Made by a program: the position numbers and the translations under genes
The notes under the pieces: generated by a model
What the model saw: only the letters and a program-made list of their open reading frames with translations
What the model was told of the DNA's origin: nothing
The model's database searches: none
Source: Atopsyche davidsoni
Taxonomy: Eukaryota; Arthropoda; Insecta; Trichoptera; Hydrobiosidae
DNA length: 64,000 bases
NCBI GenBank assembly: GCA_022113835.1
Contig: JAILWY010000011.1
Coordinates: forward strand, 1,550,001-1,614,000
Reading direction: 5' to 3'
Shown here: piece after piece, positions 1 through 10,690 of the stretch
How the letters are laid out: every line of letters begins with the position of its first letter
How positions within the stretch are numbered: position 1 is the stretch's first letter

Positions 1-2326
1 CAGTGATTTTTTAAATATTGTAAACTATATTTTAATGATTATTATGGATATATACACAAAGCATTTAATGTCGAATGTAAATAATATGATGATGATGCGT
101 GCGCTGATGCAATAATGCCACACTGGCGCAATGTTTGCCTTGCGATATGCAGCTTTCATCTCTGATTGACAAGAGGTTCGGTGTTGTCAATCACGAAACA
201 CGCCGAAGCCAATAAAAATATTCGAATGTTATTTTAGAAAAGGTTTTTATTTATCAGCATTAAGGTATTATACAGTTGCATTCGAAAATAAGAATCTTTA
301 ACACATTAGTGCTGGGTATATTCGAATACGCATAAAATAAGAATTAGCTATTAAAAATAATCGATCTATGCATCAAATAACTGTAGAGAATCGTGAATGT
401 TGAATGTGTTATAATATAAAACCGATTATTTGATTGCGAAGATATAAAAAATATAAATAAAGGTTTGAAAATTGGATTTTGGATTCGTAGTTAATATAAA
501 TAATTTAATAATATCAATATATCTCGGATCAACATTTGATTCAATGATATATATATTTATTTATTTCTTGAAACACGCTGTATACCTTTTCGTTGTTATC
601 ATTGCGGCGGGGCATTAATTCGTAGTTCTCAATCGGACGTGTCCCGTGTTTTCGATTTATTAGTTTTCAATACTCGAGCCCACGGTGTTGGTCTTTTTCA
701 CCTGCCAATCACACCTGCATGATTTACTTCGCTCGATACGGACGGATCGGGACACCAGGGGCGTCCGCGAGAGACGCCGCTGGCCAGCCGAGGTGCGCCG
801 CGGGGGGGCCCACGCCCGGCTCCACCTCGCTGCCATACATTTGCATACGCAATTACCCAACTAGTCCAACAGGCATCCGGAGACAGCCCACTGACGAAAA
901 TACGACTTCATTTGTACTAATCATTGAAATTATACAAATGTGTTGACATGCACTTTTTTATGTCGGCTTCTCAAGCGGCAGACATACATAATCAGATAAT
1001 ATAAATACAGATTCTATTAACCGCCTTACTCTTCAACAGTCGAGGGCCACAGGTGAGCATGCAGGTTTCGAAACGATTAACTGTTTTCACTCAATATTAC
1101 TGAAGAAAAACTCAATTTTTAGCACCAGCAACACGTTGTCATTAGTCGTGAAATTACAAATAAATATAAACTGCCATAATTAGTTCCGATTTAAACACAA
1201 ATTAGTCACAACGCTTAGTTATTGGCAGTGTTTTGATTATACTCTGTGAGCATAGAGTGGCAGCCGCCTACACGGAGTGCAAATGTTAATTAAGATAAGC
1301 GCCGGTGAATAATTTTAATGTTTTAATATCCTGACGCCAAGGTCGTTCAGCCACCTTGTGCCTGCGCTGGTGACAATAACATCAGCTCGAAAAGCTCGGG
1401 AATAGCTCAGAGACTTTTAAATAATAAAATAACCGCAAATTCAAAACCACGAACCGAGACGACGACAAATATCAAAGCGAGTAGAATATTATTTTTATTC
1501 ATATTTTGATGTGATTATTTACATTACATTTACACATGATTCTAAGTCGTTTTATTTCTAGGGAGCATAGGAAGTATTTGAAAGGTCAGAAAATAATTAG
1601 TTGGCAATGTGGTCCATGTTGCTTGAGATCCAGTGCATCATGTCCAATCTCAAAATAACTAATTTAAAGACACTCCATAGATCCACAGGATACAGTATCT
1701 TTCATATATGAATGATCCTTAAATAATAAGATTCTTAATAATTTTTATAGATACTGCAAACGAGGTAATTGTTTAGCATTTGACTAATCGAGTCCGTGGA
1801 TTTTCCGCACATAAATACTTATACGACATTGCTTATCGCGCAGATCTCGAGTCACGACCATCAGCACTGAGGAACACGCACAAAGGGAATGAACAATCGA
1901 AATATAAATAATTGTCCCAATAGACAATAGGCATTTCGGCCACTTCCTGAAATCTCATGTCAGCCGATCGTGTCGCTGCGATAACTAAAAAAAAAAACAA
2001 TAAGCTCAAATTTATTAAATATTATCGTAAAACCCCGCTCGGGTTTCAAATCAGAAGCTATAAAAAAAAGCGTATCGATAATTGTAACAGATTTATTCGA
2101 CTTAATCGAATTAAAAGTATCACGATTTTAGCGTAGCGTGCCCACTGTGCGGCCTTGGCTTGAACCTCACCTGTCCGTGTAAATTTGCAGGTAACATAAC
2201 GTATTTGATTTGCATTGATAGTTGTTTTTAAAAAGAAAAAATCATCGTACAATATGTTTTTATAAGTGGTCAATTCATATATATGAAACGGCGAGAATAA
2301 TCCGAGATATATTTTTTTTTCGAGAC
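1..2326. other. Intergenic AT-rich DNA with one GC-rich patch
   Basis: No convincing exon, transposon end or RNA gene was found. The stretch is AT-rich except about 740-850, which is strongly GC- and CpG-rich. Short open frames run through that patch on both strands, but they have no recognisable domain or splice context. It could be a CpG-rich regulatory patch or the remnant of a repeat. Confidence 0.4.
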
Positions 2327-2375
2327 ACAAGTGGGATTCGCACCCACGCCTCCAGGCTTTTGCGGAATTGCGCCA
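2327..2375 (-). repeat. tRNA-like fragment (SINE remnant)
   Basis: On the minus strand a 17-base segment reads as a T-arm: GTGGGTGCGAATCCCAC, with the pairing arms GTGGG and CCCAC around a B-box-like GTGCGAATCCC. The remaining tRNA cloverleaf is not clear, so this is more likely the promoter part of a tRNA-derived SINE or a tRNA pseudogene than a functional tRNA. Confidence 0.3.
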
Positions 2376-2645
2376 TAACTCTTATATTATTTGATATTAT
2401 TTTTTCATATTTATATTTAAATTGTTGTGTTACTAGTGCTACAAATAATTATTTAGCTACTCGATTGCAAACAAGAATTTGACGATTGAAATTATTGCTC
2501 AGGTGTAGAGACACGTTCGTGTCGAATTCCGCCTGTGTTAAGAAAAATAATTTGTAAGAATTCGTTGTTTTACGAGGGAATACAAATATTTTTTCGTGGA
2601 CTAAATTGTATTTTTTTAAGCACCCAGTAGATATTCAATTTAGAC

Positions 2646-2950
2646 AGGGGTCGATGACAGCGAAAAATTAAATTGGGAGTACATGAACTGTAAATGGGGG
2701 TCTACGAGAGTGGATCCCATTTAAGCAGGTCATCACAAAAATTTAGGCATTCCGTAAATGCCATAATAAGGTTTTAGATAGCTTTTCCATCTTCATACCT
2801 CGTGGAAATAACTTTTTTATTTTTAAATCCACTGTACAGTAAACTCTATAAAAGTTGTTCTATATCAGATTTTAAAAATATGTTTGATGTTGATGAATTT
2901 GGAAAAACTCGACAAGGGGTCTACGGGATAAAACAGTTTGGGGACCTCTG
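2646..2950 (+). mobile_element. Non-autonomous hAT element, short left end (family A)
   Basis: This is one of five copies in the window of a hAT family whose usual end is CA(G/T)AGGTTCCCAAA. The right end here, TTTGGGGACCTCTG, fits. The left end is about 50 bp shorter than in sister copies and begins inside the usual interior at AGGGGTCGATGAC. Even so, an exact 8-bp duplication, ATTTAGAC, lies on both sides (2638-2645 and 2951-2958). Eight-bp duplications are typical of hAT transposition. The interior has traces of the same transposase 3' end seen at 8.4-8.8 kb but no open frame. Confidence 0.75.
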
Positions 2951-3034
2951 ATTTAGACGTACCACAAAGGTCCTATTACAGCAAAATCTCGATACATCTA
3001 ACCGTTTTTTTTAAACCGGCTCCCTCAAGGCTCT

Positions 3035-3036
<2 letters not shown>

Positions 3037-3112
<76 letters not shown>
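3037..3112. repeat. (TA)38 microsatellite
   Basis: An uninterrupted TA dinucleotide tract of about 76 bp. The tyrosine/isoleucine-rich open frames across it on both strands are artefacts of the repeat. Confidence 0.97.
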
Positions 3113-3114
<2 letters not shown>

Positions 3115-3418
3115 ACAAAATCATTAGTAATCCTGACTGATACACATTTTTTACAATATACAACAATCGCATAACAATGCACACAGTATTATAGTAAATT
3201 TTACCAGTTCTGCGTTTTTGTGTTTATATACACACAACTCACCCAGTATATATTACCTGGCGTCAATCAAGGCTCAATCTTATCACCTTTAGTTTTTTTT
3301 ATGTCTATTTACAACAGGTAATAAGCCAGATACGACCGAGGAGCCCAATTCTGTGGAGTCAACTCCTCACTCCGGACACGGCATCAAGATTTGAGCCACC
3401 GTCGTCACCTTGCCGTGA

Positions 3419-3473
3419 CCTCACCGTGCCCTCACCGTGCCCTCACCGTGCCCTCACCGTGCCCTCACCGTGC
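3419..3473. repeat. 11-bp minisatellite, five perfect units
   Basis: CCTCACCGTGC is repeated five times without mismatch, and degenerate half-units lie just upstream (CCTTGCCGTGA). The GC content contrasts with the AT-rich surroundings. Perfect units suggest recent slippage or unequal exchange. Confidence 0.95.
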
Positions 3474-3713
3474 CCGCCGTCCAATATGAGAATAACGCGG
3501 ACTTATCGTCGCACACATCTCGATTTATTGCCGGATAGTTTTTATTGCGCCTGTACGACCGTCGGGGTGGAAGATGCCGGGTTCTGTTCCGAGTGTGTCG
3601 TTTTAATTGGTCCGCGTCGCACCTACTCGATTATTAATGTCCGAATTAATGCGACCCGCTTTATTTATCGCGGAGCGTTTATTATTCTATTTTGATTGAC
3701 TGTCAAATATTCG

Positions 3714-4793
3714 GTGTTGCGACTAAATAAAAAAAAATAAAAAATGCTTATACCTGGATAAAAAAGTCATAGCAGCTGTTGTGTAATTACAATGTAAAAT
3801 TATATTTTATGTCGAAATTATTAAAAAAAAAAAAATTATAATTTTTGTGATTGCGCAGCGTAATTTAATTGAAATGAAAAATCGTGTGTTTTTACAATGA
3901 ATTTTTTTAATATTATATACACGCTGATTTAATGTCTGAAACTAGTTTATGTTTCATTCTTGGGCGTTGTGCAGCGTTATATATTGTGTCATACGACGTT
4001 TCCTTCTCGGCACTGGGGTTATCTTCAGGGATTAGACACCCACTATTGATTTCCAAGAAAGCTTCTAAGAGGGGGGGGGGGGTTTACCTACTTTGGATGA
4101 TGTAATCCGTATTTGATTTTAGTTTAAAACATAATTTTCGCTTTTAATCAAATCGACGCTTTCGAATTTTTTTCGAGTATTTTATCGCCCCCCGAGAATG
4201 ACTGTTCCAAGGCACTTAAGATACTGTAGGAAAAATAACCCAAGCAGTCGGTCGAATTCAATTCCGTACACGTGCCAATCCATTTGGGCCCGGCTGCAGC
4301 ACAATGGGCGTATGGAAATAGCGTAGAGTTACGCAATCCATAGCGGACGCCTTCCTTGTAGGAGCGCCGGGCGACAGGATGGGTCGGTCGGACTGTACCG
4401 CTAGGCGCGTGCTGGCCCCAGGGCTCTCCACCGAAGGAAAACAAGGAATCAATTTGGAAAAAGACTCCTCAAGGTGTGGTAATCCCCCGAAACCGACACC
4501 CCGAGCTTCGATACTATGGAGAAATTCTGTGTTGTGGTAAAAAAAAGTGAGTTTTCTTTCCACTTGAAACCTTTGGTCTACTTACCGGCTCGAAGGACCA
4601 AGGCAGTAATTCGATATATACAGCACGTAATAGCGAATTCTATCTCTTAATGTGTACCGAGACTTGATAATCTTAACAATAAGACGGAATAATCCAAATT
4701 TGTTAATGCTCTACAATGCATATCATACATGTCAATACCGTCAAGATTTTTACATTCACGTAAATTTTTGCGAGTCTGGAGAAGGTCTTAAAG
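3714..4793. other. Intergenic region, no gene recognised
   Basis: AT-rich DNA with a 12-base G run at 4071-4082. A GC-richer segment at about 4260-4560 carries overlapping open frames of about 100 codons on the minus strand. Their translations match no domain that I recognise and the two frames compete, so I do not call a gene. Confidence 0.4.
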
Positions 4794-5196
4794 CAGTGCT
4801 TCTCAAAGTGGTCCCTACGGACCCCAGGGGGTCCTTAGAAAATTAAAATCGATTTGGGGGTCCCTTAACAACGTCAGGGGGTCCGCGCAAGGTTTAATAT
4901 AAAATAAAAAAAATGTAGCACATTTTTATTAATATGAGAGTTAAAATAAATAACAATGAATACATTATTAGCGATTTTTACGTCCTAAGTAAAATATAAA
5001 TATAGACAGGTGCATAAAATACAAGTAATAACGGGCATCGCGGTGAGTCAGGTAGGTTAATACAGGAACGCAATAGAGTCGATACTTGCACCAACTAGTC
5101 TATAATAATTATTTATGTAGTTTTTCACCCAGGGTTCATGGGCAAGTTTTGACTATGAAAGGGGGTCCGTGGGCCAAAAGAGTTTGAGAGCTACTG
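4794..5196. mobile_element. hAT-type MITE (family B) with perfect 8-bp target duplication
   Basis: A 403-bp element flanked by exact duplications of TCTTAAAG (4786-4793 and 5197-5204). The left end, CAGTGCTTCTCAAAGTGG, and the inverted right end, CAGTAGCTCTCAAACTC, form an imperfect terminal inverted repeat. Internal G-tract motifs (GGGGGTCC) occur near both ends. No coding capacity is seen. CAGTG-type ends plus an 8-bp duplication are standard for hAT non-autonomous elements. Confidence 0.88.
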
Positions 5197-5204
5197 TCTT
5201 AAAG

Positions 5205-6816
5205 AATATCGGTTTAGAACCAAACAAGATACAATTGAAAAAAATTCAAAACCAACCCTCACTTCTGACTATTTAATGGTGATCGGACTTTTGAGAACTC
5301 TCTAATCGTTTTGTATTAATTTTAACGTCTTTCTTGTATTTTGACTGCGTGCGCGAGCATTCTAGCCAGCGGTGGCAACAATATGGTAATTGAGCATAAA
5401 TCTTTAAGATAAATTTCAACACCGGTGGCCGCACTGCATCCATCATACCAGCTTGCGTAATTTAATAATAAATAGGAATAAGAAGCGTTGTGCATAGCAA
5501 ATTGCAGTCGGCCTAGTTCCGCTGCGTTTCTGCCGGGAAAGTCATTTATCAACACTGCGCTTCGAGCCGCTGCTCAATATGCAACTTTGAACCTAAACTA
5601 CTTGGTATACTGAGTATATAAAATATAATATACTAAGACAGTGGCGAGCTTAAAGGCTTAGGGGTCAATTATCCGAATCGAAGGACCGAGCATCCATCGA
5701 GCCGGATGAATGAACAAATAAATAATCACGCGATGCATTAATCGTGAGAATTTAAATATCACCAACAATCCAATATGATGTTTATAAAATGAATACATGA
5801 AACACTATTTTAAAGTTACACGTTTAAAATAATTACAACACTAATCACAAATAGCATGATTGTATGTGTTTGAATACTGATAGTGATCAATCACAATGTA
5901 ACAGTCCCTTCAAGACGCGATCACAGATCAAACAAACAAATGATATTTTCACAGTCGGTTATATTTATTTTTTTGAATATTTTAATTTTAAAAAAAAATA
6001 TTTTCAACACTCCCATCAATCACTGGTAGTTTCTCCGTGGATAATGATCTATCACATTTTGACGCTAAACGCGGTGCGAGTCCATAGGCGGACTTAAATA
6101 TTTGGGTTCATACAATTTGGTGACCCAGCCAGCTCCGATTCGCACCATATTCGTCGGTTCTTGGGCAAGCCACCTGTCAAGACAACTGTAAATTGACTTG
6201 GGACCAACCTTCGGGTGCTAGCAGGGCATTCTAATAACCAAATCCCAGCGAGATGTGGAGCTGTGCATCCTGGTGATAACTCGAGCGTAGCATTGATGTG
6301 TAATGGATAGATATACATTGATACACAACTCCGTGTGCCAACACAGACAGATTTCAGTTTGTAGCGCCAACGAAAGCGTTTATTCGTGACTAACATATTA
6401 GTAATACAATTTTTTTGGTGTACCAAAGTTAGTTCGATATCCCTAAGCAAATATTTATTTATCATCATCATCAAAAGCATGATTTTTGTTAATGCATCCA
6501 CTTGGATCCTGGCCTTAATTTATACCAAGCCAAAAATAATGTTTTCCGGTTCTCATATATTTTAATACATTAAGTGATTTACTGCTTATATTTTATATGT
6601 TCAATTCATGCATAGATTTAACGCCGGAAATTTTTAATAAAAATGCAATGCAACACAATATCCAAAAAATAGAGGTCGAACAACAATTTTAAACACACAT
6701 GTACTGATGAGTGCAAAATAGTTATAAATCCAATGATATTAAATCTTCAATTACTTATAAATAAATGAAGGCAGCAATTGTTGAGTGGTGCGCACGAAAA
6801 CAGGTTAAAAAAAAAA
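5205..6816. other. Intergenic region, no gene recognised
   Basis: Mostly AT-rich. About 6110-6310 is less AT-rich and holds a 135-codon minus-strand open frame without a recognisable domain. The text ATTTGGTGACCCAGCC near 6115 resembles the primer-binding region of some LTR retrotransposons, but no LTR pair or polyprotein is visible, so no element is called. Confidence 0.35.
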
Positions 6817-6856
6817 CCTGTAGATGATCCCAGTACCGAGACCGAAACGTCGGAAG
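6817..6856 (+). ncRNA. Penelope-type hammerhead-like motif
   Basis: The segment follows the pattern seen at eight other places in the window: CCUGNAGAUG, a short hairpin with loop AGUACC, then GACCGAAACGUCGG. It corresponds to the hammerhead order CUGANGA - stem II - GAAA - CG - UC, which is known from Penelope-like retroelements. In this copy core residue A6 is replaced (CUGUAGA) and stem II is poor, so cleavage is not expected. Confidence 0.4.
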
Positions 6857-7493
6857 ACAGAAAACATCGAGCAGCTCAACACTCAATAAACCACAAAAAT
6901 ATCTCGATTATAGAGCTACAGTAAGTGTTTGAGTAAATAATAAAATAGCAGGTCTAATTATTGGCGGTGTTTGCACGCTGTAAGGACACTCGGCGTTATC
7001 TCATCTTGGGTATTCGCGTATTTGAGGAGCAAACATCCTCGGCGAGATTACGACATCGAAGTGCCACAAGAACGCAGGCAGCCTCTATTCCATGTACCAT
7101 ACTCGATTTGAGAATCACAATATATTGGATTTTTACAATAAAATGCACTACCTGACGATTTAAAATATTAATTATGATAATGATAATGTTGGTTAAAAGT
7201 GCGCATTACTTAAATATTAACTCAAAATCATCAGTGTTTGATTTTCATTTGGTACTTTAAAAATAATTATATATTGTTAAGTTAATTTAAAAAATCATAG
7301 TTATCTTAATCCTGATAGTTTTTTTCGTCGCACGATTACTTACTTAAATATTGAAGACAAAATGTACATGTATGCGTATTTATATAAGTAGTTAATATTA
7401 TATGTATTTTTATTAAACCAATTTGTTCTGACACATACAATGTCTTATAATACATATATGATCCCAAACACATCATATTGTAAATTCATCTTT

Positions 7494-7640
7494 CAAAACG
7501 AGAATCGAACCGAGGACCTCAGCCAACAAGCCAACAACCTACAAATCTATCAAACTGCAAGCTTGCATAAAACTTTTAGGGCCACTGTGGTTCTTTGTGG
7601 ACCTCTCGACCAAGAGTCCACAATCCAACCACTCAGCCAA
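7494..7640 (-). repeat. tRNA-derived SINE-like sequence
   Basis: On the minus strand an A-box-like segment (GGCTGAGTGGTTGGATTG, near 7620-7640) is followed by a B-box-like GGTTCGATTCTC at about 7500-7511. The phrase CAGCCAACAAGCCAAC occurs twice, suggesting an internal duplication or two adjacent partial copies. The spacing is too long for a plain tRNA. Confidence 0.4.
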
Positions 7641-8153
7641 CAAGCCAACCCTAATGACCATCGCCAAAGTAAAAATGCAGCCGTGCGTAAGTATTTAGCT
7701 CTTAAAAAAAAAAAAAAAAAAAGAAAGTGGACACGTTAGGTTAGGTGCTAATTTCGTGTTATGTATACACACGAGGCGGGCGCACCGTCCGGCCGAGTTG
7801 TGCAATACAAAACACTACCAAACCGGTTATGAAAATCTGCATGCGCGCGACGCGGCCGATCTCCGCCGCGGGAAGGTCGCGCTCCCCGGGGCTCCGAGGG
7901 GCCCGCATCCAGCAAACTACCAAAAAAAACGCAACACTTGACCATAAGCGGACGCAACACCCTCCCCGCTCTCCCCGTGCATGGCTGCCACTCTGTACCG
8001 TGAGCGTGTGTAAAGGATCGGTAATGGAGCAGTGGACTTGAAATGCTCAAGAGGTATCAGATCTGAACGCCAGACCTTTGTAAAGAAAAGATTATAATAT
8101 ATAATAATGCTATTGGGCAGCAGCAATACGCAGACTTTGCCTGCGGTATAGAA

Positions 8154-8868
8154 CAGAGGTTCCCAAACTTTTTGTCCTGTCGACCCCTTGACGAGTTTTC
8201 CTGTTTTTCGTATACCTCCTGCCTTGCTTATATTGAATTTTTACATTTGACCGGATTTTTGTCCGTTATATACGAAATCCGTTATATCGAGGTTTCATAA
8301 ATAAAAATACACACATTGCAAATATAGTAACATTCACTAAAAAAGTCAATATTTTTAATAGGAGGGATGGGGCTGATGCTTTTATAGCAAATTTTTAATG
8401 TTTGGTTTCAAGTATGTCAGATTTAACTTTAAATCTCCTCGCCCAGTGATTTCCAATCTATTTCTTATTTTATTTGTAAGAATAATGGCAACCGCACTGA
8501 AACTCCTTTCCACGAGGAATGAAGATGGTAAAGCTATCAAAAACCTTCTTGCGATAGTCCATAATGCAAGATGAATAGCAAGTATGTCTCTCTGAAGCCA
8601 AAATTGCTGATATCCCTTTCTAAACTGCACCTTCAGTTCTTCATTAGTGCTTTTTTCGATCAGTTCTTCTTGTAGTATGACTTCCGATTCTTCAAAGTAA
8701 CCGTATGGATTGATTATCCACTGTGGTATATTGGTGATGACCTGCTTAAATGGAATCCACTCTCGTAGACCCTCATTTACAGTTCGTGGACCCCCAATTT
8801 TATTTTTCGCCGTCATCGACCCCCTGCAGGGCAAAATCAATCGATATTGACCACTTTGGGAGCCTATG
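8154..8868 (-). mobile_element. hAT element, deleted derivative (family A)
   Basis: The ends CAGAGGTTCCCAAAC and (inverted) CATAGGCTCCCAAAG form the terminal inverted repeat. The 8-bp flanks GTATAGAA (8146-8153) and GTATATAA (8869-8876) match at seven of eight positions. The 715-bp element retains only the 3' end of a hAT transposase on the minus strand, so it cannot move by itself. Confidence 0.85.
8382..8770 (-). pseudogene. hAT transposase C-terminal dimerisation domain (fragment)
   Basis: About 130 codons are open. The translation carries the C-terminal hAT dimerisation block: FLIALPSSFLVERSFSAVA, followed by RNRLEITGRGDLKL and NLTYLKP. Similar blocks close ZBED/SCAND3-like hAT proteins. 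The BED zinc finger and the catalytic core are absent. The first residues of the longer open frame come from the element's terminal repeat and are not transposase. A decayed sister fragment lies on the plus strand at 60.27-60.61 kb. Confidence 0.8.
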
Positions 8869-9015
8869 GTATATAAGGACCCACTGCACTATTTTCCCCT
8901 TAGACAATCATGAACACTGCTTCAGCATGAGTACATGCTCAGTGAAATGGTCGCCAACCTCCTCTGAGGAGAGGCACTCGATGAAGAAGGACGCAACAGC
9001 AGATTTTTTAAAATA

Positions 9016-9800
9016 AATTGCGGTTACTAGTTTCGCGCTGAAACGCTCCGTGACGTCACCACAAATTCAACAATTTTTTTGGGATTTTTTTTTTTAAATG
9101 TGGTTATTGGCATACAACATGCTCCCCCGCGTTCGTGAGTGCGTGGAGGATGCGTCGATATAAATAAATGGCACTATTTCGGGGGGCCACGTGCGGGGGC
9201 GGCGCCGCGGCTATTGGAATGCATCGGACATGTCGTCCCGCGGAACATCCACGCGGATCTACGACCACGTAAGGATCCGCACCAGTGTTTATTAAATAAA
9301 TTTAAAAAATAATCATTTAAAAAATCTTCAAATTCATTGGCATACGACACGTGGCATTATTAAAAAGCAACATTAGATTAATAAATATTTTCTTCGATTC
9401 GTATCAACTGTCGGAATATATGAAGAGTGCATTACTGGTTTCGCCATTATGCTAGATTGGGATTTTGGATCTCTACACGTGTATGCGTACCCAGCATGTT
9501 GATATAACTAGTGTTATACTTATCAAAATATACTTTTCATAAAAATATTAAATGGGATCCCACAGTACGTTAAATTAAAAATGGGTTGTAAATCAATTCT
9601 CATTATAAATTTGTCTTCGAAAATCCAAAAAAAAATTATTCATTATACACGGATTTCATAATACTTACACAGTGTTCTAAAAGTTATTTTGCGCTAGGTA
9701 TGCATAGAATAAGCAAATAATACTTCGAACGGTATAAGTAAAAGCAATATTTAATTTATGCTATCGTATAGGTTGATTTTCTAAGCAATCTATTTTTTTT
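9016..9800. other. Intergenic region with CpG-rich patch
   Basis: The patch at about 9120-9285 is GC- and CpG-rich (GGGGGCGGCGCCGCGG near 9194) in AT-rich DNA. I see no start codon with a long frame or splice site belonging to it. The remainder is AT-rich and featureless. Confidence 0.35.
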
Positions 9801-10520
9801 TCAACATATTACGGCATCGTCGATATTAAAAGAAATAGAGAGTTGAGTTATGCATCTCCATGTGCATATAACTGGAGGATGAAGTTTACATGTTTCCACA
9901 CATAAGCCGAGGTTTATATTAGTTATATGTTATTTAATAATAACTTAAGCCAAAGGTTTGCGTATAATGATTATAAAATTATATACACAGTATAAAATTT
10001 ATAACTACATTTAAATAAGAAGTTAATATAATATATGGCATCCTTGTACTTATACATCACCATCGATATAAAATGCAATAGAGACTTGAGTCAGGGATCT
10101 CCACGTGTCTTTAATTGTTAGGTGCTGAATGATTTACTAAAATGTGCTGCACGTGTTACTATACTTATTCAAGATGTATATTAGCTATATATAAATCCGC
10201 AATGGATTGGTTTAACTTGTGATATTCCATATTAAACAATAAATACGAATAGTCTGAAGAAGCCTCAAAGAGAGAACTCACAAACATTTTTTGTCTGTTT
10301 AGTAATATGTTATTTAATATAAGGATTTACAAAAAACGATAAAATTAATATAGCATAATTGTACATATATTTTTTTTAAATATATGACATCCTTATACTT
10401 ATAGAGCCATCGATATAAAATGCAACGTATAATTGAGCTAGGCATCTCCACGTGTCCCTAATTGGAAAGGTGCTGAGTGATTTACTAGAATATCCTCCAC
10501 GTGTTTCCATACTTAACCCT
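9800..10520. repeat. Diverged tandem repeat, about three units
   Basis: Three imperfect units begin near 9803, 10030 and 10382. Shared blocks are ATCCTTATACTTATA, CATCGATATAAAATGCAA, GCATCTCCACGTGTC and GGTGCTGA.TGATTTACTA. Unit lengths differ (roughly 140-350 bp) because of indels, and the first unit is the most diverged. A fourth weak unit may lie near 9420-9510. No coding potential. Confidence 0.65.
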
Positions 10521-10614
10521 TTGAAGTCTCGCCTTTCCTATTAGTTCATATTTATGTAAAAACCGCATCAGTGTGGACGGCCAATCGGGAATAGAACCAC
10601 GTGGCTGGCTTGAT

Positions 10615-10690
10615 GGTTATGCTCAAGTAGTCTAGTGGATAGGACACTTGCTCAAAGCCGCAGTCGCTCAAAGGTGCAAGTTTTCTTGTA
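10615..10690 (+). repeat. tRNA-like SINE fragment
   Basis: AGTCTAGTGGATAGGACAC is an A-box-like D-arm, and about 45 bp later GGTGCAAGTTTTC is a degraded B box. The tract has the spacing of a tRNA but poor stems, so it is read as the head of a tRNA-derived SINE. Confidence 0.35.

Larger units (their letters stand above)
7961..8985 (+). repeat. Dispersed repeat R1, copy A, split by a hAT insertion
   Basis: R1 is a repeat of about 400-500 bp present at least five times in this window. Landmarks in order are: CCGCTCTCCCC, GAGCGTGTGTAAAGGATCGG, TATCAGATCT, CTATTGGGCAGCAGCAATACG, AACACTG.CTCAGCATGAGTA, and the tail CCAACCTCCTCTGAGGAGAG. The tail also ends the LINE copies in the window, so R1 may be a SINE-like element that shares a LINE 3' end. 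In this copy the repeat runs 7961-8153, is interrupted by a hAT element, and resumes at 8877. Confidence 0.8.

Noticed and set aside
2938..3182. Tyr/Ile-repeat open frames on both strands
   Set aside because: They are translations of the (TA)38 microsatellite.
4148..4563. Two overlapping minus-strand frames of about 100 codons
   Set aside because: They compete in different frames, have no recognisable domain and no splice context; GC content alone keeps them open.
6094..6501. 135-codon minus-strand frame beside an LTR-like primer-binding phrase
   Set aside because: No LTR pair, no gag or pol motif; the frame has no recognisable domain.
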